Assembly (NCBI RefSeq): GCF_030555055.1
Contig: NZ_JAMOAO010000001.1
Span: 2,418,001 to 2,482,000 of the forward strand
Origin: Nocardiopsis sp. YSL2
GTDB lineage: Bacteria; Actinomycetota; Actinomycetes; Streptosporangiales; Streptosporangiaceae
Direction: 5' to 3'
DNA: 64,000 nucleotides
Below are positions 40,392 through 49,485 of this stretch, one piece after another (within the stretch, counting starts at the first letter, position 1; each line of letters starts with the position of its first letter). The position numbers were made by a program, and so were the translations under genes. The notes below the pieces were generated by a model. That model saw only the letters and a list, made by a program, of their open reading frames with translations, made no database searches and had not been told where the DNA came from.

Positions 40392-42479
40392 TCACGGCCC
40401 ACGACGGGCGCTCCGGCCCACGGATCGCTGGCGTGGCAGGGCTTCCGCGGCTTGTGGGAAGTTTGATGTTTCTTGGGGCGAAGGTTGCCCGTGGGACACC
40501 CGGGCGGGTGGCACGGGCGGTAACGGCACCTCCTCGGACGGGACCCGGCCGGGGCCCTCACGTGCCCCGCCGCGGGCACGCGCGTGACCGGGTGCCCGCA
40601 CGTCGGCGGCCGCGTGCGCGGCGCCCGGAGCACCGTCGCCCTGCCGGGGCAGGGTCAGGCGCATCCGCGTCCCCCGCTCCCGCCGGTGCGCCGTGACCTC
40701 GCCGCCCTGTTCCCGCGCGAGCTGGCGCACGATGTAGAGCCCCAGGCCCAGACCGCCGAAACCCCTCCGGTCACCGCGCACCCCCGACTGCACGAACCGG
40801 TCGAAGATGCGGTCCTCGTCCCCGGGGACCACGCCCAGCCCCTCGTCGTCCACGAGCACCGTCACGTGCTCGCCCTCCGCCCGGGCACGCACGCGCACGG
40901 TTCCGCCCTCGGGCGAGAACTTGATGGCGTTGTCCAACAGCTGGTCCATGATGATGCCCGTGGCCAGCGGGTCCCCGACCGTGTGCCCGAGCTCGCCCTC
41001 GGCCTCCAGGGTCATGTCGTGCCGCTCCGAGAGCGGTTTGAAGGCGGTCACCGCCCGGCGCAGGAGTTCACGCAGGTCGAAGCGGACGCGCTTGACGTCG
41101 AGCTCTCCGCGCGCCACGTCCGAGCCCAGCCGGAGCCGGTCCACGAGCGTGGACAGGGTGGCCGACCGCTCCGCGATGGTGCCGACCGCCTCGCGCTGGG
41201 CCTCCGCGGAGAGCCGGTCCCACTTGCGCATCAGGGTGGTCGCGTACCCCTGGATGACCGTGATGGGAGTGCGCAGCTCGTGCCCCGTGGTGGCCAGGAA
41301 GAACTCCTGCTCGGTCTCCAGCGCCTTCTGCGCCGTGATGTCGCGGAAGTCCACCACCCACTCGTGCGTGCGCGGGATGCGGGCCATGAGGATCTCCAGC
41401 CAGCGCCCGTCCTTGAGCCGGTGCTTGATCGGCTCACCGTGCGAGGCGGGCAGGGGGAACGGCGGATGGCGGCCCTCGACCGCCTCCACCGGGTAGCCGG
41501 TGAGCTCGACGGCGGAGCGGTTCCACTTGCGGATGCGCCCGCCGAAGTCGAGGACGGCGATCCCGTCGGCGCTGGAGTCCGACACCGCCTGTTCGTGGAC
41601 CCGCTGGAGGTTGAGCTCCTCGTAGGCCATCGCGTTGCCGATCGCGACCCCGGCGTGCGCGGCCAGCAGTTCGAGCAGCTCCAGTTCGACGTGGCCGACC
41701 CTGCGCTGGCTGTAGAGCGCGTACAGCGCGCCGTAGGGGCGTCCGTGCACGTTGGACACGCACAGGGCGATGGTGTGCAGCCCCGGCAGGTCCGCCCACA
41801 CCAGGTCGTCCAGCGTGCGGGTGTCGTCGTTGGCCAGCAGGACCGACTTGCCGCTGCGCAGCAGCTCCCCGAACAGGCTGGTCTCCAGCGGCGCGCTGTA
41901 CCCGTGGAGGTCGTCGGACAGGTCCGTGAGGCTGACCAGCTCGACCCGGTCCTCGTTGAGCAGCACGAAGCCGCCGGCGTCGGCACCGGTCAGCTCGGTG
42001 AGGCTCCCGGAGATCCGGTCGAGCACCGACTTCAGGCTGAGGTCGGCGTTGATGTCGGCGACCACGTCGGTGAGGCGGCGCACCAGCCGGGCCCGTTCCA
42101 TGGCCGCGGACTGGACCTGGACCTCGTTCCACGGGGAGAGCGTCTGCACCCAGCCGATGTGCCCGCCGTCGCCGTCACGGGCGCAGCTGGTGTTGATGCG
42201 GACGTCGATGACAGCGCTGTCCTTGCGCACGCGACGCGTGAACACGGCCAGCGGACTCCCCGAGCGCACCTGTTCGAGCACCGCGCCGTGCTCGGCCGTC
42301 AGTTCGGCCGGGACGATCGGCAGCTCCCGCCCGATCACCTCGTCCTCGCACCAGCCGAACATGCGCTCGGCCGCCGGATTCCAGACGGTGACTCGGCGCT
42401 CGCTGTCGATACCGACCACGGCGTCCGCTGATGAGGCCAGCACGGCATCGGCGCTGAGGGGCGCGCGCTCGGAACTCAC
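40392..42479 (-). CDS. Soluble hybrid-sensor histidine kinase (PAS-GAF-PAS-HisKA-HATPase)
   Basis: A 695-residue kinase: PAS 1 (about residues 10-125), a GAF domain (about 130-290; DINADLSLKSVLDRI), PAS 2 (about 295-390), HisKA with H400 in FLATTGHELRTPI, and HATPase_c (about 500-620) with DNAIKFSPEGG and GGLGLGLYIVRQL. A Pro/Ala/Arg-rich disordered tail (about 630-695) ends it. No membrane segments, so it senses a cytoplasmic or redox/ligand signal. No response regulator is adjacent; the neighbours on the same strand are RsbW- and STAS-like, so cross-talk with the partner switch is possible. The start is GTG 42479. Confidence 0.9.
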   Translation of the reverse strand: MSSERAPLSADAVLASSADAVVGIDSERRVTVWNPAAERMFGWCEDEVIGRELPIVPAELTAEHGAVLEQVRSGSPLAVFTRRVRKDSAVIDVRINTSCARDGDGGHIGWVQTLSPWNEVQVQSAAMERARLVRRLTDVVADINADLSLKSVLDRISGSLTELTGADAGGFVLLNEDRVELVSLTDLSDDLHGYSAPLETSLFGELLRSGKSVLLANDDTRTLDDLVWADLPGLHTIALCVSNVHGRPYGALYALYSQRRVGHVELELLELLAAHAGVAIGNAMAYEELNLQRVHEQAVSDSSADGIAVLDFGGRIRKWNRSAVELTGYPVEAVEGRHPPFPLPASHGEPIKHRLKDGRWLEILMARIPRTHEWVVDFRDITAQKALETEQEFFLATTGHELRTPITVIQGYATTLMRKWDRLSAEAQREAVGTIAERSATLSTLVDRLRLGSDVARGELDVKRVRFDLRELLRRAVTAFKPLSERHDMTLEAEGELGHTVGDPLATGIIMDQLLDNAIKFSPEGGTVRVRARAEGEHVTVLVDDEGLGVVPGDEDRIFDRFVQSGVRGDRRGFGGLGLGLYIVRQLAREQGGEVTAHRRERGTRMRLTLPRQGDGAPGAAHAAADVRAPGHARARGGAREGPGRVPSEEVPLPPVPPARVSHGQPSPQETSNFPQAAEALPRQRSVGRSARRGP

Positions 42480-42556
42480 GACGTCATAGTGCCACCCGGA
42501 AGCGCCTCAGTGGCAGGGCTTTGCGCAATCCGATCGAATTCCTCGCCGTTCGGCGC

Positions 42557-42889
42557 TCACACCACGCGCGGTTCGGCGTCGGCCTCCGCCGTCATCTCAC
42601 GCCCGGCGCGCTCCCAGGCGGCCATGCCGCCCGCGACGTTCACCGAGTCCCAGCCGGCCTGGTTCAGCGCCATGACCGCCTGGGCCGAACGGCCGCCGAC
42701 CCGGCACACCACGTACACCTTGCGGTCCTTGGGCACCTCGCCCGCACGCCCGCCCAGATCACCGAGCGGGATGTGCACCGCGTCGGGCGCGTGACCGGCC
42801 CGCCACTCGTCGTCCTCCCGGACGTCGAGCAGGTACCCGCCCTCGGGCACCTCCGTGACGCCCGTCTCCGGGACTCCCCCACCGAACAT
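42557..42889 (-). CDS. Single-domain rhodanese
   Basis: A 110-residue rhodanese-like domain: GYLLDVREDDEWRAGHAPDA, IPLGDLGGRA, and the catalytic loop VVCRVGGRS with C62. The loop CRVGGRS is the size typical of sulphurtransferases. Cytoplasmic. It is upstream of the histidine-kinase gene on the same strand with 77 bp between. Donor and acceptor are unknown. Confidence 0.9.
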   Translation of the reverse strand: MFGGGVPETGVTEVPEGGYLLDVREDDEWRAGHAPDAVHIPLGDLGGRAGEVPKDRKVYVVCRVGGRSAQAVMALNQAGWDSVNVAGGMAAWERAGREMTAEADAEPRVV

Positions 42890-42957
42890 TTCGCCCCCTG
42901 GTCGTCATTTCGTCGAGATGGATGGAACCACGCGTGCGGGGGGTTCGTCCAAACTGT

Positions 42958-43527
42958 ATGGCTCAGCTCACCATCGCCACGGCCCTGCCGGCCCGCCTCG
43001 CCGCACTCGCAGCCCTTGGCCTGCTTATCACGGCCTGCGGCACCGAGCCAGACGAGGTGGGCACGGCCGCTCCCGAGGCAGAACAGGAATCCGCCTCTCC
43101 CTCCGAGCCGGACGAGGACGACCAGGAGGCGTCCCCCGAGCCGGACGACGACACCGAGGACTCCGACGACACCGAGAACACGACCCCCGCGGCCGACACG
43201 TCCCTGACGATCGAACGCACCCTCAGCGACGACGACGCCCTCTCCCCCGAAGCCGGTTACGAGGAGGGCGTGTGGTCGCTCACCTGTGACCCCGTGGGTG
43301 GAGACCACCCCGAGGCCGAAGCGGCCTGCGCCGAGATCGCCGAGGTCGGCACCGAGCCGTTCCTCATGGACACCAGCGACATGATGTGCACGATGCAGAT
43401 GGGCGGCCCCGAGGTCGTCATCGTCACCGGCCACATCGGCGACACCGAGATCGACACCGAGTTCAACAAGGTCGGCGGTTGCGAGATCGACCGCTTCGAG
43501 ACGGTCACGACCGTCATCGCCTTCTGA
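42958..43527 (+). CDS. Lipoprotein with a subtilisin-inhibitor (SSI)-like domain
   Basis: A 189-residue lipoprotein. The signal peptide ends in the lipobox ITAC with acylated C27; an acidic linker (about residues 30-80, Glu/Asp/Pro/Ser) follows. The domain (about 85-185) matches SSI: SLTCDPVGGDHPEAEAACAEI, then MCTMQMGGPEVVIV, then GGCEIDRF. The four Cys are spaced as in the two SSI disulphides. The reactive-site segment corresponds to MCTM-Q, giving Met as P1. SSI proteins are normally secreted free; membrane anchoring is unusual and would protect the cell surface from serine proteases. ATG 42958 is the only start giving a signal peptide. Confidence 0.8.
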   Translation: MAQLTIATALPARLAALAALGLLITACGTEPDEVGTAAPEAEQESASPSEPDEDDQEASPEPDDDTEDSDDTENTTPAADTSLTIERTLSDDDALSPEAGYEEGVWSLTCDPVGGDHPEAEAACAEIAEVGTEPFLMDTSDMMCTMQMGGPEVVIVTGHIGDTEIDTEFNKVGGCEIDRFETVTTVIAF

Positions 43528-43715
43528 CCCCGCCCGGGAGGGGCCCGTCCTCAGTGGTCGGACCGGCCCCTCCCGGGCCCGGACTTGTCGGTCGCCACTC
43601 CGTACACCCACGTGGAGAAGGCGCTCTCCCCGCGGAACCGGTCGGATCGGACGCGGCGGCGCCCCGGGGTGTGAGCGCTGACGAGGGGTCGGTTTCCGGG
43701 ATCCCGGCGAGGGAC

Positions 43716-43979
43716 TCAGTCCGCCGGGCCCCGTTCCACCTCGGCCAGGACCTCGGCGCGGACCTGCGGCGGCAGCGCGCGCCAGTCGATGTCCAACAGC
43801 GCTCCCTCCATGGCCCACAACAGGTTCCTGCTGAGCCCGGGCACACCGGAGTCGCGGAGCCGGCGGTAGGCCCCGGCCGCGCCCACCTCCGCCAGGTCCT
43901 CGGCGGTGCGCACCCCGACCGAGGCCAGCATGCGGGTGCTGGCGGGACCCAGGTTGCGGAGTTCACTGATGCCGTCCAT
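43716..43979 (-). CDS. TfoX C-terminal-domain protein
   Basis: An 87-residue stand-alone TfoX/Sxy C-terminal domain: ELRNLGPASTRMLASVGVRT (helix-hairpin-helix-like), DLAEVGAAGAYRRLRDSG and LSRNLLWAMEGALLDIDW. The N-terminal domain of TfoX is missing, as in many actinobacterial versions. Function unknown; DNA binding is plausible. The upstream gene is tenA on the same strand. Confidence 0.85.
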   Translation of the reverse strand: MDGISELRNLGPASTRMLASVGVRTAEDLAEVGAAGAYRRLRDSGVPGLSRNLLWAMEGALLDIDWRALPPQVRAEVLAEVERGPAD

Positions 43980-44067
43980 ACGGCCATTGTGTCCGCGGCC
44001 ACCGACCGTCGGGCAGGAGGGGACGGGCGGCGGACGCGGAGGCCCTGAGCGCGCCGGGGCACCGGTG

Positions 44068-44682
44068 TCAGGACGTGTAGGGCGTGTCCCAGAAGGCCAC
44101 CTCGTGGCGCATGCCCTCCAGGAAGAAGCGCTCGGCCCGCTCGGGGTCCGGTTCGGCCTCCTCCAGCCGACGGCCGTAGTGCTCGGTCAGCCGGGTGAAC
44201 TCCGGGTCGGCGTAGGTGTCGACCCAGCGCGCGTAGCGCGGGTCCGCCGGGCGCGACTTCGCCAGTTCGAGCCCGAGCGTGTTGTAGCCCCACATACAGG
44301 GGTACACGGCCGCGAGCCCGTCCCTGTAGTCGGCGGCGGCCTCCATCAGCCACGAGGTGTAGGCCGCGCACGCCGGGCCCTTCTCCTTCGTGGTCAGGTC
44401 CGCGCCGAACTCCCCGGAGAGCGAGCGGTGCAGCTCCAGCTCCTCGTTCAGGGTGCTGTGCGCGATCCCCACCAGGTCGGCGAGGTGGTCGTCGGGCGCC
44501 TGCCACGCCAGGCGGGAGAACGCCCGCGCGTAGTCGAGCAGGTAGAGGTGGTCCTGCTCCAGCCAGTAGCGGAAGGCCCGCTCGTCGAGGTCGCCCCGGG
44601 CGATGCCGGCGACGGTCGGATGGGCCAACTGTTCGGCGACCAGGGGCCGCCCGATCTCATGGAGTCGTTCGATGGTGCTCAC
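44068..44682 (-). CDS. tenA: TenA-family aminopyrimidine aminohydrolase-like protein
   Basis: A 204-residue all-helical TenA protein of usual length. Active-site segments: YWLEQDHLYLLDYARAF, the nucleophile Cys in AAVYPCMWGYNTLG (about residue 128), and C-terminal FLEGMRHEVAFWDTPY with the Glu (about residue 195). This is the TenA_C type that deaminates 4-amino-5-aminomethyl-2-methylpyrimidine in thiamine salvage. GTG 44682 is the start. No thiamine genes are adjacent, but the ABC transporter at the right edge could be a thiamine-type importer. Confidence 0.87.
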   Translation of the reverse strand: MSTIERLHEIGRPLVAEQLAHPTVAGIARGDLDERAFRYWLEQDHLYLLDYARAFSRLAWQAPDDHLADLVGIAHSTLNEELELHRSLSGEFGADLTTKEKGPACAAYTSWLMEAAADYRDGLAAVYPCMWGYNTLGLELAKSRPADPRYARWVDTYADPEFTRLTEHYGRRLEEAEPDPERAERFFLEGMRHEVAFWDTPYTS

Positions 44683-44868
44683 GTGCGCAGTGTGCCATCC
44701 GCCCGCCGTCGTGCCCAGGGCCAGGTCGGCCCGCCGCCACGCGCGGGAGGAGAGGCCGCGTGACCGGTTCCGGCCCCGGTTCGGGCGACCGGAACGTCCG
44801 GAGACCAGAGGCCCCGGACAAGCGAAAACCCGGTGACGATCGCTTCACGATCTCCACCGGGTATCTTG

Positions 44869-44951
44869 TGGGCGAGGAGGGATTTGAACCCTCACATCCT
44901 TTCGGACACACGGACCTGAACCGTGCGCGTCTACCGTTCCGCCACCCGCCC
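44869..44951 (-). tRNA. tRNA-Leu (anticodon CAG)
   Basis: Acceptor GGGCGGG pairs with CTCGCCC (one G-U), discriminator A. The anticodon stem CACGG/CCGTG encloses TTCAGGT with anticodon CAG. A long variable arm (TGTCCGAAAGGATG region) and the T arm GAGGG-TTCAAAT-CCCTC complete a class II cloverleaf. CCA is not encoded. Confidence 0.93.
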
Positions 44952-45180
44952 GGGTGAACTGCATCCAGTTGTATGGCCAGGTGATCCGCCCTTGTGTGGG
45001 CCGTTCGCCTGGCGACATGGATAAGGCTAGCACGGTCTGAACGCGGCTCGCACACTCGTTTCGGTCGACCTCGAACCGGGCTCTACAGGGCCCTTCCCGG
45101 GGGTGCACATGAAACCAGGGGCACCCCGACCCGGTTACGATCGTCTACACATATGGAGTGGAGTACAAGGGAGGTACCTC

Positions 45181-45948
45181 GTGGGAGTGCTCCAACGCTT
45201 CGAGCGCAGGCTTGAGGGCATGATCGAAGGCACCTTCGCGATGGCCTTCAAGTCCGAGCTCCAACCGGTCGAGGTGGCCAGCGCAGTCCAGCGTGAGATG
45301 GACGAACGGGCCGCGATCGTCGCCCAGGGCCGCACACTGGTCCCGAACGACTTCATCGTCGAACTCGCGTCCAGCGACAAGGAGCGCCTGGAAGTCTACG
45401 CAGACAGCCTCGGCCAGGAGCTGTCCAAACTCGCACGCGACTACGCGACCGAACAGGGTTACTCCTTCGTCGGTCCGGTGCGCGTGCACTTCAGGTCGGA
45501 CGAAGGGCTCAAGACCGGCCGATTCCGCATCCGGTCCGGCGTCGTGCGCGGCACCATGGTCGGCAAGGACGGCGAGGTGCGCCAGCCCGTCGGCGACCCC
45601 GGCGCCTCCGCCGGACCCCGTCAGGCCGGCCGCCCCCGGCTGCTGATCTCCCCCGGCGGGGCCACCGCCGAGGGCAGCATCGCCAGCCACGGCATGCAGC
45701 AGTCCTTCGAGCTGACCACACCGGTCACCCTCATGGGCCGCGGCACCGACTGCGACCTGCGACTGGTGGACAACGGTGTCTCCCGGCACCACGTCGAGAT
45801 CCGACTGGACGGCGACGAGGCCATCCTCGTGGACAAGGGGTCCACGAACGGGACCTTCGTCAACGGCCAGCAGGTCAGGCAGGCCCGGCTCGTCGACGGC
45901 ACCAGGATCAGCCTCGGCCGCACGACCATGACGTTCCGCCGCGACTAG
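45181..45948 (+). CDS. fhaA: FhaA: DUF3662 and FHA-domain protein
   Basis: A 255-residue protein. The N-terminal DUF3662 domain (about residues 1-110) reads GVLQRFERRLEGMIEGTFAM and AREYATEQGYSF-type elements. A short linker leads to the C-terminal FHA domain (about 165-255): VTLMGRGTDCDLRLVDNGVS, RHHVEIRLDG and STNGTFVNG. FHA domains bind phosphothreonine, here most likely on the PknA/PknB/PstP operon partners and MviN, controlling peptidoglycan synthesis. GTG 45181 follows GGGAGG. It is the first gene of fhaA-fhaB-pstP-rodA-pbpA-pknA-pknB. Confidence 0.93.
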   Translation: MGVLQRFERRLEGMIEGTFAMAFKSELQPVEVASAVQREMDERAAIVAQGRTLVPNDFIVELASSDKERLEVYADSLGQELSKLARDYATEQGYSFVGPVRVHFRSDEGLKTGRFRIRSGVVRGTMVGKDGEVRQPVGDPGASAGPRQAGRPRLLISPGGATAEGSIASHGMQQSFELTTPVTLMGRGTDCDLRLVDNGVSRHHVEIRLDGDEAILVDKGSTNGTFVNGQQVRQARLVDGTRISLGRTTMTFRRD

Positions 45949-46236
45949 TGCGCGCCCGCGCATCGCGCCGATCAGGCCCGGCAGGACCGCAACCAACGCC
46001 GTCTTGTCGGCGTCTGAACGGTCGATAGTTCCGAGACAGGTGGAATAGGAGCCTGCTGTCGGATATCCGGTCGGGACGGTAGTCTCCGCGAAGACCTGAC
46101 CGATCTGGCACGAGGACCGCGCCTGGCGGCGCGGTCCGGCAGACTCGACGACTCACCGACCGAAGGTGGGGCAGACATGGTGGCGGCAGCGACCGCCACC
46201 CCGGCCGAAGCACGACAGGGGCTGAAGAGCAGTTCG

Positions 46237-46743
46237 ATGTCCAACTTGACCCTCATACTGATCAAGATCGCGTACCTCGCGGTGCTTTGGCTGTTCGTCC
46301 TCATGGCGGTCGGCGTTATCAGCACGGACCTCTTCGGCGCCAAGAAGAAGGCCAAGAAGAAGAAACCCCGCCCGCGGCCGCGCACCGCCCCGCCCAGCAG
46401 GGCCGCCGCTTCTGAGTCGCCCAGGCCGCGTCCGCAGCGCCAGCGACGCAACGAGCCGTCCGTCCTGGCGGTCACCCAGGGACCGCTCACCGGGACCACG
46501 GTCGACCTCGCCTCCCAACCCATCCTCATCGGACGCGCGCCCGACTCCACCCTGGTCATCACGGACGACTACGCGTCGGGCCGCCACGCGCGCGTCTACG
46601 CCGACAACGGCCGCTGGTTCGTGGAGGACCTGAACTCGACGAACGGCACCTACCTCGGCCAGCAGAAGCTGAACCGCCCTCAGCCCATCACGGTGGGTCA
46701 GCCCATCCGTATCGGCAAAACCGTCCTGGAACTGCGCAAATGA
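46237..46743 (+). CDS. fhaB: FhaB: membrane-anchored FHA-domain protein
   Basis: A 168-residue protein: one N-terminal TM helix (about residues 5-28, LTLILIKIAYLAVLWLFVLM), a basic linker (KKKAKKKKPRPRPR), then an FHA domain (about 85-168) with ILIGRAPDSTLVITDDYASG, RHARVY and NSTNGTYLG. In Mycobacterium the same gene (FipA) binds phosphothreonine of FtsZ/FtsQ. I start at ATG 46237 because FhaB proteins begin directly before the TM helix; ATG 46177 is in frame. It overlaps pstP by 4 bp. Confidence 0.93.
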   Translation: MSNLTLILIKIAYLAVLWLFVLMAVGVISTDLFGAKKKAKKKKPRPRPRTAPPSRAAASESPRPRPQRQRRNEPSVLAVTQGPLTGTTVDLASQPILIGRAPDSTLVITDDYASGRHARVYADNGRWFVEDLNSTNGTYLGQQKLNRPQPITVGQPIRIGKTVLELRK

Positions 46744-48062
46744 CAATCGCTCTCCGATACGCGGCGTACTCCGACGTAGGATGCCTCCGCGAAGGCAACG
46801 AAGACTCCGGCTACGCCGGCCAGCACCTCCTCGCGGTGGCCGACGGCATGGGCGGTTACGCCGGCGGCGAGGTGGCCAGCTCCATCGCGATCGCCTCGAT
46901 CCGGCGTCTGGACTCCGAGACACACGAGACCGACGAGATGGCCGAGGCGCTCCAGCGCGCCGTCGAGCAGGCCAACGCCTCCCTCTCCCGGCGGATCATG
47001 GCGGAGCCCCAGCTGGAGAACATGGGCACCACCCTCACGGCCATGCTCTGGTCCGGCCCCAGGGTCGCCCTCATCCACATCGGCGACTCACGCGCCTACC
47101 TGATGCGCGGATCGCGGTTCGAACAGATCACCCACGACCACACCCTGGTGCAGACCCTCGTCGACGAAGGCAAGATCACCGAGGAAGAGGTCGCCACCCA
47201 CCCCCAGCGCTCGCTCATCCTGCGCGCGCTGGACGGCAAGAGCCCGGTCGACCCCGACATCTCCATCAGCGAGGCCAAGGTCGGCGACCGGTACATGCTG
47301 TGCTCGGACGGCCTGTCCGGCGTGGTCAGCAAGAAGACCATCCACGAGACCCTGGCCACCGAGACCGACCCGCGGGCCGCGGCCAAGAAGCTCATCGACC
47401 TGGCCAACCGCGGCGGGGGACCGGACAACATCACCGCGGTCGTCGCCGACGTCATCGAGACCGACACCGACCGCGAGGGACCCACCTCCACCGCGCAGGT
47501 GGTGGGCGCGGCCGACCAGCGCCCCGCCACCGTCGCCGAGCCGGAGCCCGACACACCCGCCAGACGCGCCCAGGAGCTGCGCGTGGGCGGCGACACCGCC
47601 GAGATGGACCCCGTCCGCGACGACGTTCCCGATCCGGCCTACGACGACCGGTACGACCAGTCCTACGACGACTACGAACCGGCCGGCCGGCGCCGACCGG
47701 AGCCCGAGACCGAGTACCGCACGCGCCGCTGGTGGCCGATGGTGCTGGTCTTCGTCGTCATCGTCGGCGCCGTCGCCGCGGGCGGCTACTACTTCGGCCG
47801 CCAGTACGTGGAGAGCCAGTACTACATCGGCCCCTCCCCCGACGGCGAGACCGTGAGCGTCTACCAGGGCATCGACACCGACATCGCGGGGATCAGCCTC
47901 TCCGAGGAGATCGAGCCCACCGACATCCGGCTCGACTCGCTCACCGACGGCGACCTCTCCGCGGTGGAGAACACCATTCCCGTCGACAGTCCCGAGACGG
48001 CCGAGACGCGCATCGAGGAACTCGGCGCGAGCCGGTCCGGGGACACCGAGGAATCGGGGTGA
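46740..48062 (+). CDS. pstP: PstP: membrane PP2C-type Ser/Thr phosphatase
   Basis: A 440-residue phosphatase. The PP2C domain (about residues 1-240) has NEDSGYAGQHLLAVADGMGG, MGTTLTAMLWSGPRVALIHIG, GDRYMLCSDGLSGV and GGGPDNITAVVADV with the metal-binding Asp residues. An acidic linker (about 245-325) leads to a TM helix (about 328-350; WWPMVLVFVVIVGAVAAGGY) and an extracytoplasmic tail. It dephosphorylates PknA/PknB and cell-division targets. ATGA overlap with fhaB, and the rodA gene starts 5 bp after its stop. Confidence 0.95.
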   Translation: MTIALRYAAYSDVGCLREGNEDSGYAGQHLLAVADGMGGYAGGEVASSIAIASIRRLDSETHETDEMAEALQRAVEQANASLSRRIMAEPQLENMGTTLTAMLWSGPRVALIHIGDSRAYLMRGSRFEQITHDHTLVQTLVDEGKITEEEVATHPQRSLILRALDGKSPVDPDISISEAKVGDRYMLCSDGLSGVVSKKTIHETLATETDPRAAAKKLIDLANRGGGPDNITAVVADVIETDTDREGPTSTAQVVGAADQRPATVAEPEPDTPARRAQELRVGGDTAEMDPVRDDVPDPAYDDRYDQSYDDYEPAGRRRPEPETEYRTRRWWPMVLVFVVIVGAVAAGGYYFGRQYVESQYYIGPSPDGETVSVYQGIDTDIAGISLSEEIEPTDIRLDSLTDGDLSAVENTIPVDSPETAETRIEELGASRSGDTEESG

Positions 48063-48066
48063 CCGC

Positions 48067-49485
48067 ATGACCGCCAACGCCACGGAGGCCCCCGACGACG
48101 CCCCCACCGCGCTGCCGCCGGTCAAGCGGCGCAACGCGGAACTCGGCCTCATCGGCCTCACCGTCCTCATCACCATGGGCGCGATCGCGACCGCGGGCCT
48201 GAACCTCAACGGCCAGGTGCCCGGAGCCATGTGGGGCTACGGCCTCACCTTCGCCGTACTGTCCCTGGCCACCCATGTCGCCCTGCGGTTCATCGCGCCC
48301 TACGCCGACCCGCTGATCCTGCCCTGCGCCCTGTTCCTCAACGGCATCGGTGTGGCGATGATCTGGCGGCTCTCGGCCGCCGAATCCGGCAACATCGAGC
48401 ACGCCGGCGTCGACATGCAGCTCATCTGGACCGCGATCGGCATGTCGCTGTGCATCGCCCTGCTGTTCTTCCTGCGCGAGCCGCGCGTCCTGCAGCGCTA
48501 CACCTACGTCAGCGCCCTGGTCGCGATCGTGCTCATCGCGCTGCCCATGGTCCCGGGCCTGGGCATCAGTGTCTACGGCGCCCGCCGGTGGATCGGCTTC
48601 GGCCCCTTCTCCGTGCAGCCGTCGGAGTTCGCCAAGATCGCCCTGGTCGTCTTCCTGTCGTCGTACCTGGTGACCAAGCGCCAGGTGCTCTCGCTGGCGG
48701 GCAAGCCGATCAAGATCGGCCGCTTCAAGCTCCTGGACCTGCCCCGCGCCCGTGACTTCATGCCGATGGTGGTCGGCTGGGTCGTGGCGATCGGACTGCT
48801 GGTCGTCACCAAGGACCTCGGTACCTCACTGCTGCTCTTCGGCACCTTCCTGGGCATGCTCTACGTGGCGACCCAGAAGTCGTCGTGGGTGACGATCGGC
48901 CTCACGGTCTTCATCGGTGCGGCGGCGCTGGCGATGCAGATCTTCTGGCACTTCCGGCAACGCGTGGACATCTGGTTCCACGCCTTCGACCCCGAGGTCT
49001 ACGACCGCGTCGGCGGCAGCGCACAGCTCGTGCAGGGGCAGATCGGCATGGCCTACGGCGCACTGTTCGGCACCGGGATCGGCGGCGGCCAGGCGCACAA
49101 CATCTTCGCGGCCGACAGTGACTTCATCCTCGCCTCACTGGCCGAGGAACTCGGGCTGACCGGCCTCATGGCCGTGCTGATCGTGTTCTTCATCCTGATC
49201 GAGCGCGGCATGCGGATCGCTCTGGCCTCCCGCGAACTCTTCGTCAAGATGCTCGCGAGCGGCCTGTCCTTCGTCATGTGCTTCCAGATCTTCGTGGTTC
49301 TGGGCGGCCTGACGCGCATCATCCCCCTGACCGGTATGACGACGCCCTTCCTCGCCGCGGGCGGATCCGCGCTCATGGCGAGCTGGTTGATGATCGGCCT
49401 GCTCCTGCGCATGAGCGACAACGCCCGGCGCCCGGCCCCGCAGGCGATCCAGGACGAAGGGGCCACCCAGGTGATCCGACGATGA
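48067..49485 (+). CDS. rodA: RodA/FtsW-family peptidoglycan polymerase (SEDS)
   Basis: A 472-residue SEDS protein with 10-12 hydrophobic segments. Family motifs: GARRWIGFGPFSVQPSEFAKIALVVF, TKDLGTSLLLFGTFL, and YGALFGTGIGGGQAHNIFAADSDFI, with the catalytic Asp in the long extracytoplasmic loop preceding FILASLAEELG. It polymerises lipid II with its partner PBP. It overlaps pbpA by 4 bp, so the two are co-translated, as expected for a RodA-PbpA pair. Confidence 0.95.
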   Translation: MTANATEAPDDAPTALPPVKRRNAELGLIGLTVLITMGAIATAGLNLNGQVPGAMWGYGLTFAVLSLATHVALRFIAPYADPLILPCALFLNGIGVAMIWRLSAAESGNIEHAGVDMQLIWTAIGMSLCIALLFFLREPRVLQRYTYVSALVAIVLIALPMVPGLGISVYGARRWIGFGPFSVQPSEFAKIALVVFLSSYLVTKRQVLSLAGKPIKIGRFKLLDLPRARDFMPMVVGWVVAIGLLVVTKDLGTSLLLFGTFLGMLYVATQKSSWVTIGLTVFIGAAALAMQIFWHFRQRVDIWFHAFDPEVYDRVGGSAQLVQGQIGMAYGALFGTGIGGGQAHNIFAADSDFILASLAEELGLTGLMAVLIVFFILIERGMRIALASRELFVKMLASGLSFVMCFQIFVVLGGLTRIIPLTGMTTPFLAAGGSALMASWLMIGLLLRMSDNARRPAPQAIQDEGATQVIRR

